Below are positions 30,225-39,890 of a stretch of 64,000 bases of DNA, piece by piece. Below the pieces are notes generated by a model. The model worked only from the letters and a program-made list of their open reading frames with translations. It was not told the origin of the DNA and made no database searches. Each line of letters starts with the position of its first letter. The stretch's first letter is position 1. A program made the translations under genes and the position numbers. This stretch comes from Zhouia spongiae. Its GTDB lineage: Bacteria > Bacteroidota > Bacteroidia > Flavobacteriales > Flavobacteriaceae. Location: contig NZ_CP094326.1 in assembly GCF_022760175.1 (NCBI RefSeq), positions 3,894,804 through 3,958,803 on the forward strand, in the 5' to 3' direction.

Positions 30225-31310
30225 ATGAAAAATACAGCCTTAACCGATGTGCATATGGCTTTAGGAGCTAAAATAGTTCCTTTTGCCGGCTATAATATGC
30301 CTGTTCAATACGAAGGAGTTAATATCGAACATGAAACTGTAAGAAACGGAGTTGGTGTTTTCGATGTAAGTCATATGGGAGAGTTTCTAATTGAAGGCGA
30401 AAACGCTCTTGACCTGATTCAGAAAGTAACTTCCAACGATGCTTCAAAGTTAACCATCGGGCGTGCCCAGTATTCTTGTCTTCCAAATGAAGACGGTGGT
30501 ATTGTAGACGACCTGATTGTTTATATGATGAAAGAGAACAGCTATCTTTTAGTTGTTAATGCTTCAAATATTGAAAAAGACTGGAACTGGATAGCAAAAC
30601 ATAATGAAAGTTTTGGTGCTAAAATGACAAACCTTTCTGATGAATATTCATTATTGGCCATCCAGGGACCTAAAGCAGTAGAGGCAATGCAATCGCTTAC
30701 TGAGGTTGATCTTTCTGCAATTAAGTTTTATCATTTTGAAGTCAGTTCTTTTGCCGGAAAAGAGGATGTTATTATTTCTGCTACCGGTTATACAGGAAGT
30801 GGAGGCTTTGAAATTTATTGCAAAAATGAAGATGCAAAACACGTTTGGGACAAAGTTTTTGAGGCAGGAAAAGATTTTGGTATCAAACCTATAGGATTGG
30901 CCGCCCGTGATACACTTCGACTGGAAATGGGATATTGTCTTTACGGAAACGATATAGACGACACTACTTCTCCAATTGAAGCCGGACTGGGCTGGATTAC
31001 CAAGTTCAGTAAAGATTTTGTAAACGCTGCTGCCTTAAAACAACAGAAAGAAGAAGGAGCTAAAAGAAAGCTTATTGCTTTCGAACTTACTGACAGAGGG
31101 ATTCCTCGTCAGGGATATGAGATCGTCGATACTGAAGGCAATGTGATCGGTAATGTAACCAGTGGTACACAATCGCCATCCCTGGGAAAAGGAATTGGCC
31201 TGGGGTATGTTCCGAGTAATCTGGCTCAGACCGACGAAACCATCGGAATCCAAATCCGTAAAAAAGTAATCCCTGCAAAAATTGTAAAGCTTCCTTTTTA
31301 CAAGAACTAA
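30225..31310 (+). CDS. gcvT: Glycine cleavage system T protein (aminomethyltransferase)
   Basis: A 361-residue folate-dependent enzyme that takes the aminomethyl group from lipoylated GcvH and makes methylene-tetrahydrofolate and ammonia. The N-terminal [11 protein letters not shown] and DVSHMGEF motifs and the [13 protein letters not shown] motif near residue 235 are diagnostic of GCV_T. Length matches the family. gcvH and gcvP are not adjacent, and no glycine riboswitch is seen upstream. It is flanked by repeat-rich spacers and followed by a hairpin. Confidence 0.96.
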   Translation: MKNTALTDVHMALGAKIVPFAGYNMPVQYEGVNIEHETVRNGVGVFDVSHMGEFLIEGENALDLIQKVTSNDASKLTIGRAQYSCLPNEDGGIVDDLIVYMMKENSYLLVVNASNIEKDWNWIAKHNESFGAKMTNLSDEYSLLAIQGPKAVEAMQSLTEVDLSAIKFYHFEVSSFAGKEDVIISATGYTGSGGFEIYCKNEDAKHVWDKVFEAGKDFGIKPIGLAARDTLRLEMGYCLYGNDIDDTTSPIEAGLGWITKFSKDFVNAAALKQQKEEGAKRKLIAFELTDRGIPRQGYEIVDTEGNVIGNVTSGTQSPSLGKGIGLGYVPSNLAQTDETIGIQIRKKVIPAKIVKLPFYKN

Positions 31311-31399
31311 TATCTGTAACGGTGAACCACTTCATAAGTAGCAAGTACTATTTTAACAGCGGGGAAATCCGTTAAATTTCTCACAACAGATACGATCTG

Positions 31400-31437
31400 A
31401 ACCCCGGTGTTGTTATTTATTAAGATCCCGGGGTTTT
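31400..31437 (+). terminator. Probable gcvT terminator
   Basis: AACCCCGG pairs with CCGGGGTT around a 20-base AT-rich loop, followed by TT and A. Confidence 0.6.
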
Positions 31438-31492
31438 ATCGTGTTGTGATTTTCGAATAATGAATATCCCCGAACCGGACGAATATTTTTAA

Positions 31493-32326
31493 ATGAAAGA
31501 AAAGAAAAAAAAGTCGATACGAATATTGATATTAGGAGCCAGTGGTTTTCTGGGACAAGCTCTTTATAAAGAACTTTGTCACTATTACGACACCTATGGC
31601 ACCTACCATACCGGTCGGATTTATTCGGATAATCGACATTATTTTCATTTCGATATGGAGACAGATGATATTTATGATGTTCTGGAGCAGGTTCAGCCAC
31701 AGATCATAATCTCATCCCTCAGAGGCGATTTTCAATCCCAGGTTGAAACCCATGAAGATTTATCAGACTATGTAAGACTTTCAAAATGTAAACTAATATT
31801 TTTCTCATCTGCGAATGTTTTCGATGCCTTTAGCAACTACCCTTCTTATGAACACGACAAAACACTATCGTTGAGTAAATATGGTCGTTTAAAAATCAAA
31901 ATTGAAAACTTACTTATGCGCTTACCTGAACAGCGATATATCATTGCCAGGCTACCAATGGTATTCGGAAGTACATCTCCCAGAGTAAAAGAATTAAAGG
32001 CTCATATTGAGCAAAAAGCACCATACGAAGTATTCCCCGACCTGGTGATGAATGTAGCTTCGATTGATCATATTACCCGGCAAATTCACTATATGATCAA
32101 CCGAAAGAGAAAAGGGATTTTTCACATGGGGAGTTATGATCTGGTACACCATGACGAATTTGTAAAAGAAATGGTTGAAAAACATGGTTATGGCTCCGTT
32201 ACATACAAAAACGTTTACACCTCTAACTTCGATCGCTATCTTGCCGTACTCCCTAAAGACAATAAATTACCTAAACACCTGCAGTACTCATATGTAGATG
32301 TGATCGATGAATATTCATCGATCTAA
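31493..32326 (+). CDS. RmlD-like NAD(P)-dependent sugar reductase/epimerase
   Basis: A 277-residue short-chain dehydrogenase of the extended (RmlD/NAD-dependent epimerase) type. A basic N-terminus precedes the Rossmann motif G-A-S-G-F-L-G (residues 15-21). The catalytic pair appears as Y-G-R-L-K near residue 140. It resembles dTDP-4-dehydrorhamnose reductases, but no rhamnose or other polysaccharide genes adjoin, so the substrate is open. It lies alone, after the gcvT terminator. Confidence 0.78.
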   Translation: MKEKKKKSIRILILGASGFLGQALYKELCHYYDTYGTYHTGRIYSDNRHYFHFDMETDDIYDVLEQVQPQIIISSLRGDFQSQVETHEDLSDYVRLSKCKLIFFSSANVFDAFSNYPSYEHDKTLSLSKYGRLKIKIENLLMRLPEQRYIIARLPMVFGSTSPRVKELKAHIEQKAPYEVFPDLVMNVASIDHITRQIHYMINRKRKGIFHMGSYDLVHHDEFVKEMVEKHGYGSVTYKNVYTSNFDRYLAVLPKDNKLPKHLQYSYVDVIDEYSSI

Positions 32327-32720
32327 ATCTCATTGCATCCATTTCTGTTGTTTAAAGCACCAACAACCACACTCCCGTTAAATACGCTCACAACCTTGAA
32401 TCATCCTCAAACCTTAACAACAAGGACATTTCTTCTTTTCAAAGAATCGCTTAGGTATGATATAACAAATACTTATTCGGCCTGTACACAGGCTTATACA
32501 GTACCTGTCGGGCATAAGACAAAGCAAACGACCTCGGGACAAGCCCTATGAAATTCCGTCAGGACTATTTCATAAGGGCAAGCATCGGAGCTTTCGCTGT
32601 AACCGGGATTAAATCTTAATTATCGGGTAAACATGAATCAAAATACAGAAATTATATTTTGTAATTATTAAACACTATTTGTTTACCTTTATGTTTATAA
32701 CCGATTAAATCAAATACAAA
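32327..32720. other. 394-base intergenic region with a repeat
   Basis: A frame at 32333-32551 is low-complexity (Thr- and Leu-rich) with no family likeness and looks spurious. The interval holds a copy of repeat family 1 and an AT-rich leader for the next gene. Confidence 0.6.
32534..32591 (+). repeat. Structured intergenic repeat family 1, copy B
   Basis: Arms GCCCTATGAAAT and ATTTCATAAGGGC pair as in copy A (29596-29655). The G-C pair of copy A is an A-T pair here, a compensatory change. Confidence 0.7.
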
Positions 32721-33008
32721 ATGACTGTATTATCAGAAGACTTTATTAAGATCAAACTTCAAGATCTGGAATACTGGGATTATATAGACGGCGCTTTGGA
32801 AACCTCATTGGACTTTAAAAGTTTCAGGGATGCTTTTGCCATGATGACACGAATTGCCTTCGAAGCTGAAGTTAAGAATCACCATCCGGATTGGAGCAAC
32901 GTATATAATAATCTTTCTATTCGTTTATTTACCCATGAAGCCGGCGGCGTTACAGAAAAAGATATAGAAATGGCTACCACCATTGAAAATATCATTAATG
33001 GGAGTTAG
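32721..33008 (+). CDS. Pterin-4a-carbinolamine dehydratase (PCD/DCoH family)
   Basis: A 95-residue protein with the family signature: AEVKNHHPDW near residue 50, then V-Y-N-N-L-S-I-R-L-F-T-H, then a C-terminal T-E-K-D. PCD dehydrates 4a-hydroxy-tetrahydrobiopterin to recycle the cofactor of aromatic amino-acid hydroxylases. No hydroxylase gene is in the window. Size is normal. Some bacterial members have other pterin roles, so the pathway is not certain. Confidence 0.9.
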   Translation: MTVLSEDFIKIKLQDLEYWDYIDGALETSLDFKSFRDAFAMMTRIAFEAEVKNHHPDWSNVYNNLSIRLFTHEAGGVTEKDIEMATTIENIINGS

Positions 33009-33320
33009 GTTTTTACGCTTAAAAGCAGACTCAGTGGTTGAGATCTGACACACACATTGACAAAACTCCAAAATATTATCTTGTTTTTTGTTTTAACCGG
33101 CAGCCTTCTGCCGGAATAGTCGCTGTCGGACCGGTATTAAAACCCGCGCCTGGCGAGTTAACCATTGCTGATATTTCCAATGGAATTTTATAGGTTTGCT
33201 TCAAGATGGTTTTCTCTGATGTGAAAATTAAACGATCAGAATTAAAAATCCCCCATCGAGATTGAATTCATTTTCAATGAAAAAATTTTAATTATTTTTG
33301 TTCGAAAATAACGATTATTT
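33009..33320. other. 312-base intergenic region with a GC-rich hairpin
   Basis: No coding frame is credible. It contains a perfect CCGGCAG-CCTT-CTGCCGG hairpin at 33097-33114. A -7-like TATTTTTG at 33294-33301 may serve the next gene, but no well-spaced -33 box is seen. Confidence 0.55.
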
Positions 33321-34046
33321 ATGGGAAGAGCTTTCGAGTTTAGGAAAGAGAGAAAATTTAAACGTTGGGCCAGTATGGCCAAAACCTTTACCCGGATCGG
33401 GAAAGATATTGCCATGGCGGTTAAAGAAGCAGGACCAAACCCTGAAACCAATGCCCGCTTAAGAGCTGCAATTCAGAATGCCAAGGCTGCCAACATGCCG
33501 AAAGACAATGTTGAAAGGGCTATAAAAAGGGCTTCTGACAAAGATACTGCTAATTATAAAGAAGTACTCTTTGAAGGATACGCACCGCATGGTATAGCCG
33601 TAATTATAGAAACTGCCACCGATAACAATAACCGAACCGTAGCCAATGTAAGAAGCTATTTTAATAAATGTAATGGCACTTTGGGGACTTCAGGTTCTGT
33701 AGAGTTTATGTTCGATCATAAATGTCATTTTAAAATTGCCAAAGAAGGGATTGATCTGGAAGAGTTAGAACTCGACATGATCGATTACGGTGTTGAAGAA
33801 ATTTTTGCCGAAGACGATGGTATTATGATTTATGGCCCGTTCGAAAGTTTCGGTTCAATTCAAAAAGAACTGGAAGCCAGAAACCTTGAAATTCTTTCAT
33901 CCGGGTTTGAGCGTATTCCTCAGGTTACTAAAGAGCTCGCTTTAGACGAAACCAAAGAAGTTGAAAAATTGATTGGATTGTTAGAAGAAGATGACGATGT
34001 ACAAAACGTTTACCACTCGATGTCTTCATCATCAGACGAAGAATAA
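33321..34046 (+). CDS. YebC/PmpR/TACO1-family protein
   Basis: A 241-residue protein with the family start M-G-R-A-F-E-F-R-K and the conserved A-K-A-A-N-M-P-K-D-N-V-E-R-A-I segment near residue 60. Members were described as transcription regulators; newer work assigns some to helping ribosomes through proline-rich stretches. The first domain is basic and helical, and two alpha-beta domains follow. The C-terminus is acidic and Ser-rich. The gene stands alone. Which of the two roles applies is not visible from sequence. Confidence 0.92.
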   Translation: MGRAFEFRKERKFKRWASMAKTFTRIGKDIAMAVKEAGPNPETNARLRAAIQNAKAANMPKDNVERAIKRASDKDTANYKEVLFEGYAPHGIAVIIETATDNNNRTVANVRSYFNKCNGTLGTSGSVEFMFDHKCHFKIAKEGIDLEELELDMIDYGVEEIFAEDDGIMIYGPFESFGSIQKELEARNLEILSSGFERIPQVTKELALDETKEVEKLIGLLEEDDDVQNVYHSMSSSSDEE

Positions 34047-34201
34047 AAAGTTGTCAGTTCAGGTATTACCCTTGAAACAAAAGACCTATTTTCATTGAAA
34101 ACATATAGCGCAGCTATCGGGCACTAACTTCAGTTGATTATCCATAGACCTCAGCTGCGCTCAATCCGACATGTAGAAAGAACAAAGACCTGTACAGCTT
34201 T

Positions 34202-34744
34202 TTATTCAAAACTATTTTCCGGAATCTTTCCTTTTACCCCTTTATAAAAACTTTTTATGGTCTTAAAATCAGCCTCTATATCGTCTGTTGGATAAAAAGG
34301 TGCGGAAACCTTTACCTGTTTATTGGCAAAATCAAGGGCTGTCATTACAACAGGCACCTTCGCTTCTTTGGCTATATAATAAAAACCGGTTTTAAGTTTA
34401 TCTACTTTTTTCCGGGTACCCTCCGGTGCAATGGCCAATCTGAATTCTTCCCGCTCTTCGAATATTTCAGCAATTCCCTGAACTTTGTTCTGCCCGGAAG
34501 TCCTGTCGAGAGCCGCCCCTCCTACTGCCTTAAAATACCAGCCGAAAGGTGGCCTAAAGAGTTCTTTTTTTGCCACAAAGTTCATTTTCAATCCGGATAT
34601 ACTCCTTACCAAAACCCCCACATAAAAATCGTGCCAGCTGGTATGTGGTAGTACAATGATCACATACTTTTTTAAGATTGGAAATTCACCGGCAATTTTC
34701 CATCCCATTAATCTATAGAAAATAAATTTTGAAAGTCCTTTCAT
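34202..34744 (-). CDS. PlsC-like lysophospholipid acyltransferase
   Basis: A 180-residue short acyltransferase. The catalytic HX4D motif is H34 to D39 (HTSWHD), and the substrate motif PEGTRK is near residue 110. It is shorter than typical PlsC (about 240) and lacks a strong N-terminal anchor. It is the last gene of the kdsB-HAD-CAT-like-acyltransferase cluster, 15 bases after the CAT-like gene. Membrane lipid or lipid A-related acylation is plausible, but the acceptor is unknown. Confidence 0.85.
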   Translation of the reverse strand: MKGLSKFIFYRLMGWKIAGEFPILKKYVIIVLPHTSWHDFYVGVLVRSISGLKMNFVAKKELFRPPFGWYFKAVGGAALDRTSGQNKVQGIAEIFEEREEFRLAIAPEGTRKKVDKLKTGFYYIAKEAKVPVVMTALDFANKQVKVSAPFYPTDDIEADFKTIKSFYKGVKGKIPENSFE

Positions 34745-34759
34745 TGGTTCTCATTGTAT

Positions 34760-35401
34760 TTAATCTTGTATCCGGAATTTATTGTTTAATGCCTTTTGAA
34801 AATAATCGGCAAACAAACCTACATGATAACCATCCATAAGAGCATGGTGTACATGAACCGAAACAGGCATCCTCTTTTTATTACCTTCGTCAAATACTTT
34901 CCCAAAAGATATCTTCGGGATAGAATCCTCAAATTTATAATTTCTTGCATGAGAAACTGAAGTAAACTGTACCCAGGGTATAGCTGAAAAATGAATGGTG
35001 TTACTTGCATCGTTTGACGGCACCAGAGCTACTGAAGCCCTTACTCGTTCTATTTCTTTCTGAGCTTTACTGCAAAACACTGAAAAGTCTTCATAAAAAT
35101 CCATATATGAAAAACCAAAAGTACCGTTATCACGGTTAATTGTCGGTGATGCATTAACCACATCATAAACCAGAACATCGTCTCCCAGAATTCTATGTTT
35201 AAATTCTCCAATTTGATTGGCCGCTTTCAGTGCAGCGTAGAGGTAATAAATAAAAAAAGAAACACCGGCTTCCTTACAATGTGCATATGCTTCCGTTACC
35301 TCCACATTGAATGTCAATCCGAAAAAAGGCTCATCAAAAGACCTGTAAAACATAAAATGTTCCTTTCTACTCCAGTTCTTTATATCTAATTTTTCAGGCA
35401 T
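34760..35401 (-). CDS. Chloramphenicol acetyltransferase-like acyltransferase
   Basis: A 213-residue protein of the trimeric type A CAT fold. The active-site motif HxxxDG is H186 to G191 (HHALMDG), preceded by Val-His-Val. The N-terminal YRSFDEPFFG segment is also CAT-like. Its start codon overlaps the HAD stop by one base (TAATG), implying translational coupling. Such genes are common in Bacteroidota core genomes with no link to mobile DNA, so natural substrate rather than chloramphenicol resistance is the safer reading. Confidence 0.85.
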   Translation of the reverse strand: MPEKLDIKNWSRKEHFMFYRSFDEPFFGLTFNVEVTEAYAHCKEAGVSFFIYYLYAALKAANQIGEFKHRILGDDVLVYDVVNASPTINRDNGTFGFSYMDFYEDFSVFCSKAQKEIERVRASVALVPSNDASNTIHFSAIPWVQFTSVSHARNYKFEDSIPKISFGKVFDEGNKKRMPVSVHVHHALMDGYHVGLFADYFQKALNNKFRIQD

Positions 35402-36099
35402 TATAAACAGTTAATTACTTCTCTGATATTATGAACGGTTTTATACCCCCCGTTATCATCATCCTTATGAACCATTTCGTGGGCCCAGGTAGTATGAAAC
35501 GGTACGTGAATGGCAGATCCTCCAATATTTACGATAGGCAGTACATCCGACTTTAAAGAGTTTCCGATCATCAAAAACTCTTCATGTCTGATTTCGAGGT
35601 GTTCCAGAAGGTTCCTGTAATTTGATTCCTTCTTATCACTGAGTACTTCAATATGGTGAAAATACTCAGAAAGCCCTGATTTATCGAGCTTACGCTCCTG
35701 GTCTAACAGATCGCCTTTGGTTAGTAAGATCAATCGGTATTTTGCACTCAGTTGCTGTAGCACCTCTTCAATACCATCCAACAACTCTACCGGTTTTTCT
35801 ATCATCTCCTTTCCCAGGTCTATTATCTTTGAAATGGTCTCTGCCGAAACCTTCCCATTAGACAGATCGACAGCGCTTTCAATCATGGAGAGTATAAAGC
35901 CCTTAACTCCATACCCATAGAGCGGAAGGTTCTTCATTTCCATCTTAAAAAGTTCCTGATCTATTTTATTTTCTGTTTCATAACCTGCCAGGAGCCTGGC
36001 AAATTTGTGTTCCGTTTCTCTAAAATAAGTCTCATTTACCCAGAGGGTATCATCTGCATCAAAGCCTACAACCTTAATTTTATTCTTATCTATTTCCAT
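35401..36099 (-). CDS. HAD-superfamily hydrolase
   Basis: A 232-residue phosphatase-like protein. Motif I is D14-A-D16-D-T (GFDADDTLW), motif II T-K-G-D lies near residue 125, and the motif IV region is near 175 ([10 protein letters not shown]). A helical cap of about 90 residues follows motif I. It overlaps kdsB by 10 bases and the CAT-like gene by one base. It is larger than KdsC (about 170 residues, no cap), so although it sits by kdsB it is not a clear Kdo-8-phosphate phosphatase. Substrate is unknown. Confidence 0.88.
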   Translation of the reverse strand: MEIDKNKIKVVGFDADDTLWVNETYFRETEHKFARLLAGYETENKIDQELFKMEMKNLPLYGYGVKGFILSMIESAVDLSNGKVSAETISKIIDLGKEMIEKPVELLDGIEEVLQQLSAKYRLILLTKGDLLDQERKLDKSGLSEYFHHIEVLSDKKESNYRNLLEHLEIRHEEFLMIGNSLKSDVLPIVNIGGSAIHVPFHTTWAHEMVHKDDDNGGYKTVHNIREVINCL

Positions 36100-36818
36100 A
36101 CTTTCTTGGCTTTTTCAAGATCTTCCGGAGTATCAATTTCAATTCCGGTCACGCTGGTTTCCACCATTTTTATTTTCTTTCCATGCTCTAAAAATCGAAT
36201 TGCCTCAATCTTTTCTGTAGCTTCCAAAGGCATCATCTTCATATTCGGAAACGCTATCAAAGCCTGCTTACGGAAAGCATAGATACCCTTGTGCTTGTAA
36301 TATGTAGCCCCAGCTTCTTTATCTCTTGGAAACGGTATAGGTGACCGGGAAAAATACAAGGCAAAATCTCTGTTATCGACAATTACCTTTACATTATTGG
36401 GATTTGAGATATCCTCCCAGTCGGTCAGTGGTGTCATCAGCGATGCAAGATCTATTTCTTTCTGATGATCATCTTTAAACACTTCAAGCACCTTTCTAAG
36501 ACTTTCCTTTTCTGTAAATGGCTCATCCCCCTGTACGTTCACGACGATATCTACATCCATATTCTCAACTGCTTCAGCTATCCGGTCACTCCCGCATTCA
36601 TGCTCCTTAATGCTCATTATAGCTTTTCCTCCGTTAGCAGTGATTTCATTAAATATAATATCACTGTCGGTTACCACATACACATCGTGAAATAATCTGG
36701 TATTTACCGTAGCCTCATATGTTCGCAGAATAACAGACTTCCCTCCCAGGTTTTGCATCAGCTTGGCGGGGAAACGCGAAGCAGCATACCTGGCCGGAAT
36801 CATAGAAATTATCTTCAT
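36090..36818 (-). CDS. kdsB: 3-deoxy-manno-octulosonate cytidylyltransferase
   Basis: A 242-residue nucleotidyltransferase that activates Kdo with CTP for lipopolysaccharide core synthesis. The start [14 protein letters not shown] is the CTP-binding P-loop-like motif, and [10 protein letters not shown] near residue 93 is the metal-binding segment. The gene leads a coupled set with a HAD hydrolase (10-base overlap), a CAT-like acyltransferase and a PlsC-like protein. This indicates an outer membrane with Kdo-bearing lipid. A related N-acylneuraminate activation role is less likely. Confidence 0.95.
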   Translation of the reverse strand: MKIISMIPARYAASRFPAKLMQNLGGKSVILRTYEATVNTRLFHDVYVVTDSDIIFNEITANGGKAIMSIKEHECGSDRIAEAVENMDVDIVVNVQGDEPFTEKESLRKVLEVFKDDHQKEIDLASLMTPLTDWEDISNPNNVKVIVDNRDFALYFSRSPIPFPRDKEAGATYYKHKGIYAFRKQALIAFPNMKMMPLEATEKIEAIRFLEHGKKIKMVETSVTGIEIDTPEDLEKAKKVWK

Positions 36819-36865
36819 AACAGGTGTTTATTGAAATTTCAAAAATACGGCTTCTAAATGGAATA

Positions 36866-37429
36866 TCAATTTTTTGACGTTTTGAACCTCTTCGAGATTT
36901 TATATAGAGTATATAGCAGTATCAGAACGGCGACAAAAGACACTACCGGTAAGAATATTGACAGCAGCGACATAATAACCGAACCTCCCGTTTCGACAGT
37001 AGACACAACAGGGTTTCCTAATCCTGCCGTGGTAGCCGAGGATGTTAAGCGAGTTGCTGACGACATTCCCTTGATAGCAGAAGCGGTTCCTCCTCCGGCA
37101 ATTATAGCTAACGACCAGGTTACTATAGGATCGAGATTGGAAGCCGTTGACACCACTACAGCAGTACCCGCCACAGCGGCTAATGGTACGGCTATGGTAT
37201 CTAGCATATTATCCACAAAAGGTATGTAATAGGCGAAAATTTCGAACAACATGGCAACTCCCAAGGTAACAAGCGCCGGTAATGAGCCAACCCATTGCCA
37301 GCTATCATTCAGTTCCCACATTCCAAAATACGAAGCCAAACTCAAGGCAAACAGAGGTAAAAAAACCCGGAACCCGACACTGGCTGCCAGACCGATCCCT
37401 AAAAATATACTTATAACAGTTTCTGTCAT
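36866..37429 (-). CDS. DUF4126-family integral membrane protein
   Basis: A 187-residue protein with about five hydrophobic segments (near 5-30, 50-70, 78-98, 105-120 and 145-175) and a basic, Ser/Lys-rich cytosolic tail. The Gly- and Ala-rich helices with LGIGLAASVGFRVFLP at the start match DUF4126. Function is not established. It stands alone 47 bases upstream of kdsB on the same strand and may share its transcript. Confidence 0.8.
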   Translation of the reverse strand: MTETVISIFLGIGLAASVGFRVFLPLFALSLASYFGMWELNDSWQWVGSLPALVTLGVAMLFEIFAYYIPFVDNMLDTIAVPLAAVAGTAVVVSTASNLDPIVTWSLAIIAGGGTASAIKGMSSATRLTSSATTAGLGNPVVSTVETGGSVIMSLLSIFLPVVSFVAVLILLYTLYKISKRFKTSKN

Positions 37430-37697
37430 CTAAAAAGGTATTAATTCAAATTATATTAAATATAGCAAATATGCTGCCAAAAAATCGCAACATTCGGGCA
37501 GTGAGATAGTAAACCTACTCATAAACCATTTCAGGAGAAAACCCCAATTTCATATTACATAAATATTAGCTTATGAAAATTAACGAGAAAGAAATTTAAG
37601 TAGATCAAAACACCTCTTTGAATTATTACAGAAAATATCACACCAAATACTACCTAAGGGACTTTACCCGAAAAACCCGCTTTAAATTTACCGTGGT

Positions 37698-39122
37698 TTA
37701 TTCTTCAAAAAATTCATTTTTAAAACCAATAAGATATAACTTGTTTTTTGCTCTGGTTACAGCGGTATACAACCACCTTAAATAGTCTTTATCTATCTCC
37801 CCCGGTATAAAGGGTTGTTCAATAAAAACATTTTCCCACTGCCCTCCCTGGCTTTTATGACAAGTGATTGCATAAGAAAACTTTACCTGAAGCGCATTAA
37901 AATATTTGTTGTTCTTCACTTTCAGAAATTTCCGGTAATTAGACGACTCATTCTGATAATCTTTCATCACCTCCTGATAAAGACGGTTGGAATCATCGTA
38001 AGAAAGGGCCGGTGTTTCGGCGGTTATGGTATCTAACAGAAGTACAGTTTCAAACGGTTTCATATCGGGATAATCGACCATTTTTACTTTTACCTCTGCG
38101 AACTTAAACCCATACAACTCCTTAATGGCAAATATTTCCAATATTTCAATAATATCTCCATTGGCTATGAATCCGGCTTTACTCGAGGTCTTAATCCAGA
38201 AATAGTTATTCTTTACCACCATCAGAAAATCGCCGGCTGCCAATTCATTTTCTAAAAACAGGATACGTCCTCTTATCTGCTGATTATACAAGTTGGCCCT
38301 TTTATTGGAACGCACTATGATAGCTGTTTCTTCTTTTCCGCTATTACTATAAGAACTGTTTATGGCATCCTGTATCTCATAACCGTCTACCAAACGAACG
38401 ATATCTGAAAACCCATTGAGGTCAAACTTAAAGTCATTATAATTTTCGGAATCCATATATTCCCTGATAGCTGTTGCATTAAAGAGTATACCGGAATCGA
38501 GTTGTTGCCTCATCACTTCGTCGAGTTCAATCTTAATCACGTCCTTATTATAATTAAGTGATAAGGTATCATCGTTAAGTGCTGGACTTACTTCGAGATT
38601 TACAGGAGGCAACTGGGCCGTATCTCCAATAAGAACTAATTTACAGTTATGCCCTGAGTAGACATACTGTATCAGGTCGTCTAAAAGCGAGCCGTTCTCA
38701 AAAAGTTTGGAGTCTGAAGGAGCATCCGGAATCATAGAGGCTTCATCGACAATGAATATGGTATCCCGGTGTTTGTTGGGCGACAATACAAAACGCACTC
38801 CCCCGTCTCCGCCTTTTTTAGGAAAATAAATATGTTTGTGAATAGTATAAGCCGTAATTTTTGAATAACTCGTTATTACCTTGGCTGCCCTTCCGGTAGG
38901 CGCAAGCAAAACCACTTTTTTCATTGTATGCCATAAATTGATGACAATAGCGGCTATGATTGTTGTTTTACCCGTACCTGCAAATCCCTTCAATAAAAAG
39001 ACCTCATTTTTTTCATCAGAAAAGATAAATTGCGACAGTTGCTGAAGCACAACACTTTGAACATGAGTAGGTTCGTGCGGGAATTTCTCTTTTAGTAACT
39101 TATAAAACGAGTTTGCATCCAT
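37698..39122 (-). CDS. RecD-like superfamily 1 DNA helicase
   Basis: A 474-residue helicase. Walker A is GFAGTGKTT near residue 45, Walker B-type IFIVDEASM near 125, a TAQLPPV motif III near 165, and the C-terminal UvrD_C_2 section has CHKSQGGQW and YTAVTRAKNKLYLIGF. It lacks the long N-terminal domains of RecD2 and no recB or recC genes adjoin, so it is a stand-alone RecD-like or Pif1-like 5'-3' helicase in the cytoplasm, probably for DNA repair. Single gene; the 268 bases upstream of DUF4126 hold nothing obvious. Confidence 0.88.
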   Translation of the reverse strand: MDANSFYKLLKEKFPHEPTHVQSVVLQQLSQFIFSDEKNEVFLLKGFAGTGKTTIIAAIVINLWHTMKKVVLLAPTGRAAKVITSYSKITAYTIHKHIYFPKKGGDGGVRFVLSPNKHRDTIFIVDEASMIPDAPSDSKLFENGSLLDDLIQYVYSGHNCKLVLIGDTAQLPPVNLEVSPALNDDTLSLNYNKDVIKIELDEVMRQQLDSGILFNATAIREYMDSENYNDFKFDLNGFSDIVRLVDGYEIQDAINSSYSNSGKEETAIIVRSNKRANLYNQQIRGRILFLENELAAGDFLMVVKNNYFWIKTSSKAGFIANGDIIEILEIFAIKELYGFKFAEVKVKMVDYPDMKPFETVLLLDTITAETPALSYDDSNRLYQEVMKDYQNESSNYRKFLKVKNNKYFNALQVKFSYAITCHKSQGGQWENVFIEQPFIPGEIDKDYLRWLYTAVTRAKNKLYLIGFKNEFFEE

Positions 39123-39239
39123 GGAGAAAGAGTTTACGTCCCAAAGTTAACGATGATTTTTAAGGGCAAATACTTTTGTGAATAAAAAAAAATTGTAGAT
39201 TTGCGTTAACCGCTCACAAAAATTAACTTAATAAAAAAG

Positions 39240-39890
39240 ATGAAGACCGTATTAAAGATTGTTTTTTGGTTGCTAAGCTTCTTTTTTGCTTACATGATTT
39301 ATAATTCGATAAACGAACCCATTAAATTTGAAAAGGTAAAAAAGAAACGCTATGCTGCTGTTATTGCAAAATTAAAAGATATTAGAGATGCCGAAGAAGC
39401 TTACCGGGCTGTAAACGGAAGCTACACCAATAACTTCGACAACCTTGTTAAATTTATAGATACTGCTAAATTTACTATTACCCAGCAAAGGGACTCTTCA
39501 TTCATGGCATACGATGAAACATATCGTATTGATATGTTAAAAGAGGTGGTGATCATCGACACTTTAGGCTTTAAATCCGTTAAGGATTCTTTATTCAAGA
39601 GTTCAGACAGGTATAAAACCATGATGAATGTTCCGAATGCAGTCAACAATGAAAAATTTGAGCTTAAAACAGATGTTATAGAATCCAGTGGTTTTCAAGC
39701 TTCTGTTTTTGAAGCAAAAGTTAAAAAAGATGTAGTCTTACATGACCAACCAAAAGATTTGGTTGCAAGAGAAAGAGATGTAGTTTCTGTTGACGATATA
39801 AACGGACCGGAAATCATTGTTGGTTCATTAACTGAAGTGAGTACCAGCGGTAACTGGCCAACTATTTATGATACTAAAAAAGACAAGTAA
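39240..39890 (+). CDS. Membrane-anchored protein upstream of DUF3822
   Basis: A 216-residue protein not matched to a named function. One N-terminal membrane helix (about 5-22) is followed by a basic helix with an R-D-A-E-E-A-Y-R-A-V-N-G-S-Y segment that resembles the start of pseudopilins such as GspG, though a prepilin cleavage site is missing. The rest is likely periplasmic. It overlaps the DUF3822 gene by 23 bases and so is probably co-expressed with it and rsmD. Confidence 0.75.
   Translation: MKTVLKIVFWLLSFFFAYMIYNSINEPIKFEKVKKKRYAAVIAKLKDIRDAEEAYRAVNGSYTNNFDNLVKFIDTAKFTITQQRDSSFMAYDETYRIDMLKEVVIIDTLGFKSVKDSLFKSSDRYKTMMNVPNAVNNEKFELKTDVIESSGFQASVFEAKVKKDVVLHDQPKDLVARERDVVSVDDINGPEIIVGSLTEVSTSGNWPTIYDTKKDK

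Noticed and set aside
32333-32551. A 72-codon frame after the RmlD-like gene
   Set aside because: Low-complexity, and it runs into repeat family 1.
34760-35401. CAT-like gene as an antibiotic-resistance determinant
   Set aside because: No mobile DNA adjoins and it is coupled to kdsB and a HAD gene; such proteins are usual in core Bacteroidota genomes.
35401-36099. HAD hydrolase as KdsC
   Set aside because: It has a large helical cap and is longer than KdsC, so only a general HAD call is safe.
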